From positions 48,329 to 112,328 of the forward strand of contig NZ_JADMKU010000013.1 of assembly GCF_018219815.1 (NCBI RefSeq): a stretch of DNA of 64,000 bases, written 5' to 3'. Below are positions 1 to 8,359 of this stretch, in pieces (within the stretch, counting starts at the first letter, position 1; every line of letters starts with the position of its first letter). The notes beneath the pieces were generated by a model. That model was not told where the DNA came from. It did not search any database and worked only from the letters and a program-made list of their open reading frames with translations. Origin of the DNA: Thalassovita aquimarina (GTDB lineage: Bacteria > Pseudomonadota > Alphaproteobacteria > Rhodobacterales > Rhodobacteraceae). The translations under genes and the position numbers were made by a program.

Positions 1-1895
1 GCTTCCAGACCGTTCTGGAAACCCCCGACCTGGATGCGGCGTTTGCCCGTGCGGCGCATGTGGTCGAGGGCGATTTCACCTTCGGTCGCCACACCGCCGT
101 CACCCTTGAACCCCGTGCCGTCATTGCGGATTACGATCCCTCGACGGGGCAGTTGACCGTGCATCACGGCACACAGACGCCGTACCAGTTCCAAGACGTC
201 TATGCCCGCCATTTCGGTCTGAACGAAAGCAAGGTGCGTGTGATTGCGCCGGATATCGGCGGATCGTTCGGGATGAAGCTGCATGTGTATCACGAAGAAA
301 TGGCGACGGTTGCGGCCAGCCTCTTGTTGGGCCGCCCCGTACGTTTCGTGGCCGATCGGCTGGAAAGCTTCGTTTCCGACATCCACGCCCGGGACCACCG
401 CGTCAGCGCGCGCATGGCGGTGGATGCGGACGGCACCATCCTGGCGATGGATGTGGACGACATGACGCAGATCGGGGCGTTCTCGACCTATCCGCGCACC
501 AGCGCGGCCGAGGGCAATCAGGTGATCCGCCTGATGGGCGCGCCCTACAAGATGCCGGACTATCGCGGCCGCTTGTCGGTTGTGTTCCAGAACAAGGTGC
601 AGACCAGCCAATACCGTGCCGTCGGCCACCCGATTGCCTGCGCGGTGACCGAGGCATTGGTGGATCGCGCCGCCCAGCTGCTGGATATGGACCCGTTTGA
701 TATCCGCGCGCGCAACCTGTTGGCCGACGATGACTATCCGCATGTGTCGGCCACCGGGTATCAGTTCGAAAAGCTGTCGCACCAGGCGAGCCTTGAGAAA
801 CTGCACGACATGATGGGGTATGGCGCCCTGCGCAAGGAGCAGGCGAGGCTGCGCGAGCAAGGTATCCATCGCGGGATCGGCATCGCGCCTTTCGTGGAAA
901 TCACCAATCCCGGCGCGGCTTTCTACGGCGTCGGCGGGGCGCGCATTTCGGCGCAGGACGGCGCGGTCGTCCGGCTGACCCCGTCGGGCGATGTGCATTG
1001 CGCGATATCCGTGACGGAACAGGGGCAGGGCACCGAAACCATCATTGCGCAGGTCGTGGCCGACCAGTTGGGCGTGACGCCCGAGCGTGTCAAAGTCACC
1101 ACCGGCGATACCGATACGACCCCCAGCGGCGGGGCGACCTGGGCGTGTCGCGGTGCGGGCATCGGCGGCGAAACCGCGTTGCGGGCGGGGCGCAAGCTGC
1201 AGGCGCAGATTCTGGCGCTGGCCGGCGCGATCCTGCAAGCAGACCCGGCCAAGCTGACGCTGGCCAATGGGGCGGTGGTCGATGCCGCTACGGGCGATGA
1301 ACGGATATCTCTGGCCGAAATCGGGCGCATTGCGACCTACCGGCCGGATACGCTTCCGGATGGCTGCAACAGTTCGCTGACCGCGGCGGAGCATTTCGCG
1401 CCCGGTGGCTACCCGTTCGATTTCACGAATGGCATTCAGGCCAGCTATGTCGAGGTCGATATCGAAACCGGCATCACCCGGTTGCTGAAACACTGGGTGG
1501 TCGAGGATTGCGGCCGGATCATCAACCCGCTGTTGGTCGATGAACAGATCCGTGGCGGCGTCGTTCAGGGCCTTGGGCCGGCGTTCTTCGAAGAATGCCT
1601 GTACGACGACGCGGGCCAGATGACCAATGCCTCGCTGGCGGATTACCTGGTGCCGATGGCGGGCGAAATGCCCGACATCGAGATCGCCCATGTCGAAACC
1701 CCGACCAAGGACACGATACTGGGGGCCAAGGGGGTGGGCGAGGCCGGTACCGCCGCCGCCGGGGCCGCCGCCATGAACGCAGTCAACGACGCGCTTCGCC
1801 CGCTGGGGGCACAGATTTCGCAAACACCGATGACGCCGCTGCGCATCCTGACCGCCCTCGGTCACGTCTCAGCCGGACCCAAGAGAGGATACTGA
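1..1895 (+). CDS. Molybdenum hydroxylase large (molybdopterin-binding) subunit, 5' truncated by window
   Basis: Large subunit of a xanthine dehydrogenase/CO dehydrogenase-type molybdenum hydroxylase, which would bind molybdopterin cytosine dinucleotide and hydroxylate a carbon substrate with partner FAD and 2Fe-2S subunits that must lie upstream. The reading frame is open from base 3, so the gene begins outside the window; a GTG at 60 is internal because the protein similarity continues ahead of it. Visible motifs are the segment DIGGSFGMK near the start, a QYRAVGHP loop where form I CO dehydrogenases have AYRCSFR and form II proteins AYRGAGR, and the C-terminal GAKGVGEAG segment carrying the catalytic glutamate. 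The loop argues against true CO dehydrogenase. The next gene (CoxG-like) starts 2 bases after the stop, followed by a TRAP transporter, so an imported organic substrate is likely. Family is certain, substrate unknown. Confidence 0.9.
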   Translation, partial: FQTVLETPDLDAAFARAAHVVEGDFTFGRHTAVTLEPRAVIADYDPSTGQLTVHHGTQTPYQFQDVYARHFGLNESKVRVIAPDIGGSFGMKLHVYHEEMATVAASLLLGRPVRFVADRLESFVSDIHARDHRVSARMAVDADGTILAMDVDDMTQIGAFSTYPRTSAAEGNQVIRLMGAPYKMPDYRGRLSVVFQNKVQTSQYRAVGHPIACAVTEALVDRAAQLLDMDPFDIRARNLLADDDYPHVSATGYQFEKLSHQASLEKLHDMMGYGALRKEQARLREQGIHRGIGIAPFVEITNPGAAFYGVGGARISAQDGAVVRLTPSGDVHCAISVTEQGQGTETIIAQVVADQLGVTPERVKVTTGDTDTTPSGGATWACRGAGIGGETALRAGRKLQAQILALAGAILQADPAKLTLANGAVVDAATGDERISLAEIGRIATYRPDTLPDGCNSSLTAAEHFAPGGYPFDFTNGIQASYVEVDIETGITRLLKHWVVEDCGRIINPLLVDEQIRGGVVQGLGPAFFEECLYDDAGQMTNASLADYLVPMAGEMPDIEIAHVETPTKDTILGAKGVGEAGTAAAGAAAMNAVNDALRPLGAQISQTPMTPLRILTALGHVSAGPKRGY

Positions 1896-1897
1896 CA

Positions 1898-2359
1898 ATG
1901 GAACTTGAAGGTCGCCAATCCCTTGCCGCCACGCCCGAAGAGGTCTGGTCGGCGCTGTTCGACCGCGATGTGCTGGAACAGGCCATTCCGGGATGCGAAA
2001 GCCTGGAACAGACCAGCGACACCAGCTTCGCCGCCGTGGTCAAGCTGAAGATCGGCCCGGTATCCGCCCGTTTCAAGGGCGAGGTCGAACTGAGCGACAT
2101 TGTCGTGGGCAGGTCCTGCACCCTGTCTGGCAAAGGGTCGGGGGGGATCGCGGGATTTGCCAAGGGGGCGGCCAAGGTGACGCTGACCCCGCAAGGGCCT
2201 GAAACCGTTCTGGACTACACCGCCGATGTTGCCGTAGGGGGCAAGCTGGCCGCCCTGGGCAACCGCTTGATCAAGTCCACTGCCCAAAAACTGACCGGCG
2301 AATTCTTCGCCAATTTCGACCGCGCTCTGGCTGTTGAGGAGGACGCGCCAGCCGCCTAA
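1898..2359 (+). CDS. CoxG-like SRPBCC protein (carbon monoxide dehydrogenase subunit G family)
   Basis: A 153-residue SRPBCC-fold protein of the CoxG family. Family members accompany molybdenum hydroxylases and are linked to membrane anchoring or assembly of the enzyme rather than catalysis. The start MELEGRQSLAATPEEVW and the motif IPGCESLEQ are typical of the family. The ATG at 1898 lies 2 bases after the stop of the hydroxylase large subunit, with AGAGAGG just upstream inside that gene, so the two are probably translationally coupled. The same frame is open further upstream but that part is a shadow of the hydroxylase. A 60-base gap with a strong ribosome site separates it from the TRAP genes, so all five genes can form one transcript. 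Confidence 0.88.
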   Translation: MELEGRQSLAATPEEVWSALFDRDVLEQAIPGCESLEQTSDTSFAAVVKLKIGPVSARFKGEVELSDIVVGRSCTLSGKGSGGIAGFAKGAAKVTLTPQGPETVLDYTADVAVGGKLAALGNRLIKSTAQKLTGEFFANFDRALAVEEDAPAA

Positions 2360-2419
2360 GAAGCGCCCATCAAGACCAAAACTGACCGCGCAGGACGCGG
2401 AATTCCAAGGGAGGAAACC

Positions 2420-3493
2420 ATGAAAACATCACGCCGGGCCTTTTTGGCCGCCTCATCTGCCACGCTTGCGACACCGTTTCTGAACACGCGCCTGATTGCG
2501 GCAGAAACCATCAATATCCAGATCGGCTCCAGCCACCCGACCAACAACATCTGGGTCTATGCCATGCAAAATGCGCTGCAGCCTGCGCTGGAGCGTTTGC
2601 TGACCGATGCCGGCGGCAAGTACGCGGTGAACTGGACGGAAAACTACGGTGGTACGTTGTACAAGTTCAAGGATACCCGCACCGCTGTGCGCGACGGGAT
2701 CGTGGACATCGGCATGGTCGGCACTGTTTGGGAAGGTTCTGCGATGCCGCTGCAGAACGTCACCTATTTCACGCCCTTCGCGAATTCCGACCACAACGTT
2801 GTCATCGACATTTTCGACAAGATGACCGACGAAGTGCCCGAGCTGCGGGCCGGCTGGACGGACCAGAACATGGTGCATTTGTCGTCGCTGGTGACCGACA
2901 ACTACGACGTCTATTCGAACTTCCCGATTTCCTCGGTTGATGATGTGGCGAACCGCCGTTTGAACGCGCCTGGCACGTCTGCGAACTGGCTGCTGGATAC
3001 CGGGTGCACGCCGGTGAACGGCGCGCTGACGACCTACTATACCGACATCCAGACCGGCGTGTCCGAAGGGACGCTGTCCTTTGCCAGCGGCATCCAGCCG
3101 ACCCGCGTCTACGAAGTCGCGCCGCATTTGACGCGTGTCGGTTTCGGGTCGATGTATTTCGGGGGCATTGCGGTCAACAAACGGTTCTTCGACCGTCTGC
3201 CGGCCGAGGTGCAGACTGCTTTGCGCGAAGCGGGGCGGATCACGTCGCGCAGCCACGGCGACTATGTGACCGAGCGTTCGACCAATGCGATGACCGAAAT
3301 GGTCGCGGCCGGACTGCAGGTTTCGGAAATGCCCGAGGCCGAGCGCGAAAAGTGGGCTCGGACCCTGCCCAATGTCGCCAAGCCCTGGCTGGATGCGAAT
3401 GGCCCGGCCGCCGCGACAGTTCTGAAGGCCTATTTCAGCGAGCTGAAAGCGCGCGGGATTACCCCGGCGCGGGATTGGTCCGCCGAGATCTGA
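2420..3493 (+). CDS. dctP: TRAP transporter substrate-binding protein (DctP family)
   Basis: Periplasmic solute-binding component of a tripartite ATP-independent periplasmic transporter, 357 residues, usual for the DctP family. The N-terminus carries a signal with an SRRAFLA segment resembling a Tat motif, followed by a hydrophobic stretch and a likely cleavage after the first ~28 residues. The start at 2420 is preceded by GGGAGG at 2409-2414. The small and large membrane subunits follow directly. Its position behind a molybdenum hydroxylase suggests that it supplies, or shares regulation with, the substrate of that enzyme. No ligand can be named from sequence; the carboxylate-binding arginine expected of DctP proteins cannot be assigned with certainty by eye. 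Confidence 0.9.
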   Translation: MKTSRRAFLAASSATLATPFLNTRLIAAETINIQIGSSHPTNNIWVYAMQNALQPALERLLTDAGGKYAVNWTENYGGTLYKFKDTRTAVRDGIVDIGMVGTVWEGSAMPLQNVTYFTPFANSDHNVVIDIFDKMTDEVPELRAGWTDQNMVHLSSLVTDNYDVYSNFPISSVDDVANRRLNAPGTSANWLLDTGCTPVNGALTTYYTDIQTGVSEGTLSFASGIQPTRVYEVAPHLTRVGFGSMYFGGIAVNKRFFDRLPAEVQTALREAGRITSRSHGDYVTERSTNAMTEMVAAGLQVSEMPEAEREKWARTLPNVAKPWLDANGPAAATVLKAYFSELKARGITPARDWSAEI

Positions 3494-3536
3494 GGCGTCG
3501 ATCCGCACCGTTTCACCCCGTTAAGCTGGAAATGAC

Positions 3537-4082
3537 ATGCAACAAGATATGCTTCGCAATCCAAGGCCAGGCCCGCTGAAACGGGGCTTGCAGGCTGTTT
3601 TCAACGCCGTTGCGGCGATCGGGACGGTGTGGATCTTCGCCATCATGCTGTTGATTGTGGCCGACGTGGTCGGCCGCAATTTCCTCGCGGCTCCGATCAC
3701 CGGGGTCGCCGAGATTTCCGCGCGCAGCGTAGTGGCGATCGTGTTCTTGATGCTGCCCGCCGCAACGCTGAACGGAACCCTGATCCGCGCGGATTTCCTG
3801 CTGCGCGGTATCCGGCTGTATTCGCGCCGCGCGGTGCACGTCCTCGATACGCTATTCGCGTTGATCGGGGCCGTTTTGTTCGTGCTGGTCGCGATCGCGG
3901 CCTGGCCCGACACGCATGAGGCTTGGGTTTCTTCCGAATTCTTTGGCGTTCGCGGGGTCTGGACCCTGCCGACCTTGCCGTTCCATCTGCTGGTTGTCCT
4001 CGGGTCGGGCGCGACCAGCATTGCCTTCGTCACCGTCGCTTTCGAAAGCGCGAAGCTGGCCAAATCCGAAAAAGGTCACTGA
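3537..4082 (+). CDS. dctQ: TRAP transporter small permease (DctQ family)
   Basis: A 181-residue inner-membrane protein with four predicted hydrophobic segments (about residues 25-50, 62-85, 100-125 and 145-165), the expected topology and size for the small TRAP subunit, which scaffolds the large DctM permease. It lies 43 bases after dctP, and its stop is separated by one base from the ATG of dctM, so translation of the two membrane subunits is coupled. The motif ADVVGRNFL near residue 40 is typical of DctQ proteins. The start at 3537 has only a weak upstream purine stretch (CTGGAAATGAC). Confidence 0.9.
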   Translation: MQQDMLRNPRPGPLKRGLQAVFNAVAAIGTVWIFAIMLLIVADVVGRNFLAAPITGVAEISARSVVAIVFLMLPAATLNGTLIRADFLLRGIRLYSRRAVHVLDTLFALIGAVLFVLVAIAAWPDTHEAWVSSEFFGVRGVWTLPTLPFHLLVVLGSGATSIAFVTVAFESAKLAKSEKGH

Positions 4083-4083
4083 A

Positions 4084-5406
4084 ATGAGCAGTATTACCAT
4101 CGGTCTGATCTTGATCGGCGTGCTTTTCGTCCTGGTCCTGATGGGCATGCGCATCGCCGTTGCCCTGATGGCCGTCGCCTTTGCTGGGGTTTGGATCATC
4201 CGGGGCAATTTCGACCTGTCGATGCGCTTGATGTCGATTGCCGCCTATAACGGCGTGGCCAATTATCTTTTCGCCACCATCCCCCTGTTTGTCCTGATGG
4301 GGCACCTGGTCAGCATTTCGAATGTCGGCAAGGATACCTTCGACGTGGCAGAGGCTTTGTTACGCCGCCTGCTGGGCGGGCTGGGCATCGCCACGGTGGC
4401 CGCCAACACGATTTTCGCGGCCGTTACCGGCGTCTCCATCGCCTCGGCGGCGGTGTTCACCAAGGTTGCGGTGCCCGAGATGACCCGCCATGGCTACCGG
4501 CCGTCGTTCTCGGCGGGCACGGTGGCGGGCAGTTCGGTGCTGGGCATGCTGATCCCGCCCAGCCTGCTTCTGATCATCTACGGGGTGCTGGCCGAACAGT
4601 CGATCGGTCGTATGTTCATCGCCGGCCTTGTTCCCGGGGCGCTGTTGGCTGGCGGGTTCGTCCTGTGGATCATGCTGGTGGCGAAATTCGCGCCGGGTTT
4701 CGTGTTCACGCAGGAATATCTGATCAGGAAGAACGAAGATCATCCGCTGCCGCCGGCGATGCCGACGGGTGAAATCCTGCGCAAGCTGACCCCGATCATC
4801 GTGCTGGTCCTGTTTGTTCTGGGGGGACTCTACAGCGGGTTTTTCACCCCGACGGAGGCCGGCGGCGTCGGGGCTTTCGCGGCCCTGGTGATCGCGTTGC
4901 TGCGTCGCAGCCTGAACCTTGGCAAGTGGTGGCAGGTATTGACCCAAACGGGTTCGATTTCCGTCGGGATCCTGGCGCTTCTCGTTGCGGCCGGGTTCTA
5001 CAGCCAGATGCTGGCCGTGGCGGGTATTCCCTCTGCCATCGGGACCTTCGTGCAGAACAGTGGCTTCGGAGCCATGGGCTTCCTCGTCGTCTATGTGATC
5101 CTGGTTCTGCTTTTGGGCATGATCCTGGACAGCAGCTCAATTCTGTTGATCGTCGTGCCGATCGCTGCGCCGATCGCCGAGAGGCTTGGCTTCGACCTGA
5201 TCCAGTTCGGCATCATTACCGTGATCGCAGTGGAAGTCGGCCTGCTGACACCCCCGTTCGGGATCTCGATTTTCACGGTGCATTCGACACTTGCCGATGG
5301 CCGCACCTCGCTTGAATCGATATTCGCGGGTGCTCTTCCGTATGTCGGGGTTATGCTTGGCGTGCTGACGCTCGTGGCGGTGTTTCCGGGACTTGTGATC
5401 GGGTGA
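4084..5406 (+). CDS. dctM: TRAP transporter large permease (DctM family)
   Basis: Large membrane subunit of the TRAP transporter, 440 residues with about a dozen hydrophobic segments, which carries the cation-coupled substrate pathway. Typical DctM features are the segment IPLFVLMG near residue 65, the glycine/alanine-rich GVSIASAAVF region, the IPPSLLLIIYG motif and the late LTPPFGISIF motif. The frame is open upstream to 3916, but the ATG at 4084, one base after the dctQ stop, gives the normal N-terminus MSSITIGLILIG. It is the last gene of the plus-strand group; a strong hairpin at 5474-5498 follows. Confidence 0.92.
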   Translation: MSSITIGLILIGVLFVLVLMGMRIAVALMAVAFAGVWIIRGNFDLSMRLMSIAAYNGVANYLFATIPLFVLMGHLVSISNVGKDTFDVAEALLRRLLGGLGIATVAANTIFAAVTGVSIASAAVFTKVAVPEMTRHGYRPSFSAGTVAGSSVLGMLIPPSLLLIIYGVLAEQSIGRMFIAGLVPGALLAGGFVLWIMLVAKFAPGFVFTQEYLIRKNEDHPLPPAMPTGEILRKLTPIIVLVLFVLGGLYSGFFTPTEAGGVGAFAALVIALLRRSLNLGKWWQVLTQTGSISVGILALLVAAGFYSQMLAVAGIPSAIGTFVQNSGFGAMGFLVVYVILVLLLGMILDSSSILLIVVPIAAPIAERLGFDLIQFGIITVIAVEVGLLTPPFGISIFTVHSTLADGRTSLESIFAGALPYVGVMLGVLTLVAVFPGLVIG

Positions 5407-5473
5407 GGGGCCGCCGTGGTGGCGCAGTTGCGGCAGCCCGTCGAATTGACGGCCCACCGGCATCGAAGATTTC

Positions 5474-5498
5474 CGGGCGCTCCTGGAAAGAGCGCCCG
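5474..5498. terminator. Strong hairpin in convergent intergenic region
   Basis: A 9-bp perfect stem, CGGGCGCTC against GAGCGCCCG, with a 7-base loop, located between the convergent dctM and PNPOx-like genes. There is no T-run on either side, so it may act as a bidirectional barrier or need Rho. The rest of the 5407-5607 gap holds nothing recognisable. Confidence 0.45.
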
Positions 5499-5607
5499 AA
5501 TGCCCACCGGTTCATGGACCTTGTGAAACCGTCGCGCCCGCCCGGCCCGTGGGGATGATCGACGCGCGGACACTCTGACGACGGCCGGTCACACGGTGGG
5601 TGAGGTT

Positions 5608-6480
5608 TCACGCAGCCAAGGGGATCGCCTGCCTGACCCGCCAGACTTCCTCGGGATGGATGTCCACGACACGTTCGGCGCCCTCGAACTCCGCCGCCCG
5701 GACAGGGGACCAGTCTGTCTTGGCGCTTCCGGTCAACAGGATCGCCTCGCCACTGGTAAAATCCGGAATGAACAGCCCGGCGCGGCGACTGACCTCGATA
5801 TTGCCCAGCGTGTTAAAGAACCGGTTGCCGGTGAAATCCGGAAAGGAAAGCGAACCATCCGCGTTTGGCCGCAGGACACCGGGCTCGCCGCCGCGATGGG
5901 ACACATCTGCTCCGCCATTCGCATAGGTCGCGATGAAGAACGTGTCAGCACCAGAAATGATCCGCCTTGCCGCTGCATCGCCGATTGCAACACGGGTGCC
6001 CACGGCGGGCGGCAGCGGCCCGGCAGGCAGGCGGAAATCGCGCGTCTGGATGTATTTCGGGCAGTTTCCGAAGCTCTGCTCGACTGCGATCGCCAGACCG
6101 TCCTTTCCGGTGGCGATGATGCTGCCATTCATCCGGTTCCGCCGCCGGGTTGCGAATTCGAGCCCGAGAACAGCCACCTTGGCACCTGCCCCGGTGTCCA
6201 GCCCGAGCGGTTCGGCAAGAACCGGGCGGCCGCTGGTCGACAGCTCGGTGGGCGTCGCCCGTGCGCCTGCGGGGAGAGGGCAGACCGTGGCCCACGGCCT
6301 GCCTTGCCTGTCCCGCAGGCCGAGAAACAGCGCCGGCAGGCTTTCGAAGAACACCTGATGCTGGGTCGGCATGGCTTCCCGGATGACGCGGGCGGCCCGT
6401 TCGCGCCATTCTGCCGGAACGCCGGCACGTTCCTGTACCGCGCGTTCGCCGTCGTGGAAAACCTGATCGGGCTTTTTCAT
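5608..6480 (-). CDS. Pyridoxamine 5'-phosphate oxidase-like FMN-binding protein
   Basis: A 290-residue protein of the split-barrel, flavin-binding PNPOx-like superfamily. The segments MPTQHQVFFESLPALFLG near residue 45, WATVCPLP, NRFFNTLGNIEVSRRAGLFIPDF and the C-terminal EFEGAERVVDI are characteristic of a longer subgroup often found beside glutathione S-transferase or ferredoxin reductase genes. It probably reduces or oxidises a small molecule with FMN or F420, but no substrate can be named. The ATG at 6480 is chosen because GGAAAGG stands 9 bases upstream on the minus strand; a longer frame upstream overlaps the GST gene. Only 17 bases separate it from the GST stop, so both belong to one minus-strand unit with DUF1348 and probably the AhpD-like gene. 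Confidence 0.82.
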   Translation of the reverse strand: MKKPDQVFHDGERAVQERAGVPAEWRERAARVIREAMPTQHQVFFESLPALFLGLRDRQGRPWATVCPLPAGARATPTELSTSGRPVLAEPLGLDTGAGAKVAVLGLEFATRRRNRMNGSIIATGKDGLAIAVEQSFGNCPKYIQTRDFRLPAGPLPPAVGTRVAIGDAAARRIISGADTFFIATYANGGADVSHRGGEPGVLRPNADGSLSFPDFTGNRFFNTLGNIEVSRRAGLFIPDFTSGEAILLTGSAKTDWSPVRAAEFEGAERVVDIHPEEVWRVRQAIPLAA

Positions 6481-6497
6481 GGCAATCGCCTTTCCGT

Positions 6498-7145
6498 TCA
6501 GGACGTTTCGGGAATGGGCGAACGCGCCATGCCCACGAAACCCGGCAGCGCCTCGATCCGGGCCAGCCACGCGCGAATGGCCGGATAGGCATCGAGACTG
6601 ACACCGCCTTCGGGGGCGTGGGCGATGTAGCTGTAGCCCGCGACGTCGGCGATGGTGATGGCGGACCCGGCGAGGAAATCGCGTTCCTTCAACAGCGGTT
6701 GCATCACCGCGAACAGCCTGTGGGCCTTGGCTTTGGCCGCCACATGGTCCAGCGGCGCGTTAAATAGCGTTGCCAGCCGTGCCGCCGCCGGCCCCCCTGC
6801 GATTTCGCCCGCTGCCACCGACAGCCAGCGCTGCACCTCGGCGGCGGCTTCGGGCACGTCCGGCAGCCAGTCGTGGCCGTCGGGATACTTGCGCACCAGA
6901 TAGATGAGGATGGCATTGGAATCCGACAGGGTGGTGCCGTTGTCGTCGATGGCGGGAACCTGACCAAACGGGCTGATCTTGAGATATGCGGGCGCTTTGT
7001 GGGCGCCGCCCGCCATGTCCAGGTCGATCGGATCGCACGGCACGCCAAGCAGCGACAGCATCAGTTCCACCCGGTGGCAATGCCCCGACTTCGGGTTGCG
7101 ATACAGTTTGACCGGCGCGGCGGCGGCGGGGAAATGCGGATTCAT
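6498..7145 (-). CDS. Glutathione S-transferase family protein
   Basis: A 215-residue GST: an N-terminal thioredoxin-like domain ([20 protein letters not shown], then [20 protein letters not shown] with the cis-Pro and the glutathione-contacting SNAI segment) and a C-terminal all-helical domain. It would conjugate or reduce electrophiles with glutathione. The start at 7145 is preferred because AAGGA stands 7 bases ahead; an in-frame ATG at 7160 gives five more residues. It lies 18 bases after the DUF1348 gene and 17 before the PNPOx-like gene, which suggests a common role in oxidative or xenobiotic stress. Confidence 0.88.
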   Translation of the reverse strand: MNPHFPAAAAPVKLYRNPKSGHCHRVELMLSLLGVPCDPIDLDMAGGAHKAPAYLKISPFGQVPAIDDNGTTLSDSNAILIYLVRKYPDGHDWLPDVPEAAAEVQRWLSVAAGEIAGGPAAARLATLFNAPLDHVAAKAKAHRLFAVMQPLLKERDFLAGSAITIADVAGYSYIAHAPEGGVSLDAYPAIRAWLARIEALPGFVGMARSPIPETS

Positions 7146-7163
7146 CGGGCTATCCTTCATCGA

Positions 7164-7625
7164 TCAGAGGCCAAGATCGCTGAGGCCGGGGTGATAATCG
7201 GGCCGGCGACCCAACGGCCAGTGGAACTTGCGTTCGACCTCGCGGATGGGGCGTTCGTTGATGCTGGCATGCCGGGCCGCCATCAGGCCGTTCGGGGCGA
7301 ATTCCCAGTTTTCGTTGCCGTAGGCACGGAACCACTGCCCACTGTCGTGGTATTCGTAGGCATAGCGCACGGCGATGCGGTTGCCCCCGAACGCCCAGAG
7401 CTCCTTGATCAGGCGATAGTCAAGTTCGCGCGCCCATTTCCGGGTTAGAAAGGCCTCGATCTCGGCGCGGCCAACCGGGAATTCGATGCGGTTGCGCCAA
7501 CGGCTGTCCGGCGTATAGGCCAGCGCGACCTTGGCCGGATCGCGGGAATTCCAGCCGTCCTCGGCAAGGCGGACCTTTTGCTTGGCGCTGTCTTCGGTGA
7601 ACGGGGGAAGCGGGGGACGGGCCAT
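7164..7625 (-). CDS. DUF1348 (NTF2-like) protein
   Basis: A 153-residue protein of the DUF1348 family, an NTF2-like/SnoaL-type fold of unknown function. The near-invariant stretches [48 protein letters not shown] and the end HPGLSDLGL are all present. The start at 7625 has a perfect AGGAGG 6 bases upstream; the longer frame to 7724 runs into the AhpD-like gene. Grouped with GST, PNPOx-like and AhpD-like genes, so a stress-related function is inferred only from context. Confidence 0.87.
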   Translation of the reverse strand: MARPPLPPFTEDSAKQKVRLAEDGWNSRDPAKVALAYTPDSRWRNRIEFPVGRAEIEAFLTRKWARELDYRLIKELWAFGGNRIAVRYAYEYHDSGQWFRAYGNENWEFAPNGLMAARHASINERPIREVERKFHWPLGRRPDYHPGLSDLGL

Positions 7626-7701
7626 CGGTGCCTCCTTTCTGTTTTGCTTGAGGGGTGTTGAGAGGTCCGCGGCCGGGCAAGCCCCGGCCGCGGTACAGAG
7701 A

Positions 7702-8256
7702 TCAGGCCGCGAGTTCGTTGGCATCGACCGCGGGGAAGTCGATCTCGGTCTGGGCGAGTTCGTTCAGGTAATTAGTCCAGGTGTTCAGCGCGACGTGCTG
7801 CACGATCTCGATGATCTGGCCGTCGTCATAGCCGGCATCGCGGACCGCGCGCAGATCCTCTGCATCGACCCGGCCACGCGCGGCGGTCACCTTTGCGGCG
7901 AACCGCACGGCGGCGTCGGCCTTGGCATCATGCGAACGGCCGACGCGGTTGGCCGCGATTTCGGCGTCGTCGAGCTTGGCGAGGTTCTTGCCGAGATAGG
8001 TGTGGGCCGAAAGGCAGTAGCTGCAGCCGTTGATCTGCGCCACGGCCAGCGCCACGCGTTCGCGGGTTGCGGCCGGCAGGCGACCCTTGCCGAGCGCGCC
8101 GGACAGGCTGAGATAGCCTTCCAGTGCGACCGGGCTGACGCTGACAAGGCGGAACAGGTTCGGGACCGTGCCCAGTTGCTTTTCGACGGCCTGCAGCAGC
8201 GGCTGCGAGGCTTCGGGCGCGGTGGCGATGTTGTCGGGATAGGCGATGCGGGACAT
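7702..8256 (-). CDS. Carboxymuconolactone decarboxylase / AhpD-like peroxidase family protein
   Basis: A 184-residue AhpD-like protein. The family signature CxxC plus histidine is visible as [10 protein letters not shown] (Cys78, Cys81, His85), which in AhpD relatives gives thiol-based peroxidase or disulfide reductase activity. The start at 8256 is supported by GGAG 6 bases upstream on the minus strand and by the normal N-terminus MSRIAYPD. The gene is transcribed away from a LysR regulator 103 bases off, with two operator-like repeats between them, and its own 3' neighbours are DUF1348, GST and PNPOx-like genes. It is therefore the probable first gene of a LysR-controlled detoxification operon. 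Confidence 0.88.
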   Translation of the reverse strand: MSRIAYPDNIATAPEASQPLLQAVEKQLGTVPNLFRLVSVSPVALEGYLSLSGALGKGRLPAATRERVALAVAQINGCSYCLSAHTYLGKNLAKLDDAEIAANRVGRSHDAKADAAVRFAAKVTAARGRVDAEDLRAVRDAGYDDGQIIEIVQHVALNTWTNYLNELAQTEIDFPAVDANELAA

Positions 8257-8298
8257 GTGAAAGCTCCTCTGCTTGCTTCGTGAGGAGGATTTACGCGC

Positions 8299-8354
8299 TT
8301 CCAATAATTGGCAGTAGATCATATAGTTGAGATAAAGGCTTCCAGAAATTGGAA
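8299..8354. promoter_or_regulatory. Paired LysR-type operator between AhpD-like gene and LysR gene
   Basis: Two near-identical palindromes sit in the divergent region: TTCCAATAATTGGC at 8299-8312 and TTCCAGAAATTGGAA at 8340-8354. Both have the TTCCA-N4-TTGG core, and they start 41 bases apart, about four helical turns, so they face the same side of the DNA. The second copy ends 5 bases before the LysR start codon and would cover its ribosome site, which fits autorepression. Confidence 0.6.
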
Positions 8355-8359
8355 ATAAG

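Noticed and set aside
1..2359. Carbon monoxide dehydrogenase (coxL-coxG)
   Set aside because: The active-site loop is QYRAVGHP, not the CODH form I or II signature, so CO oxidation is not supported.
5596..6588. Plus-strand frame opposite the PNPOx-like gene
   Set aside because: The minus-strand protein is a recognisable family with ribosome site and operon neighbours; the plus-strand one has neither.
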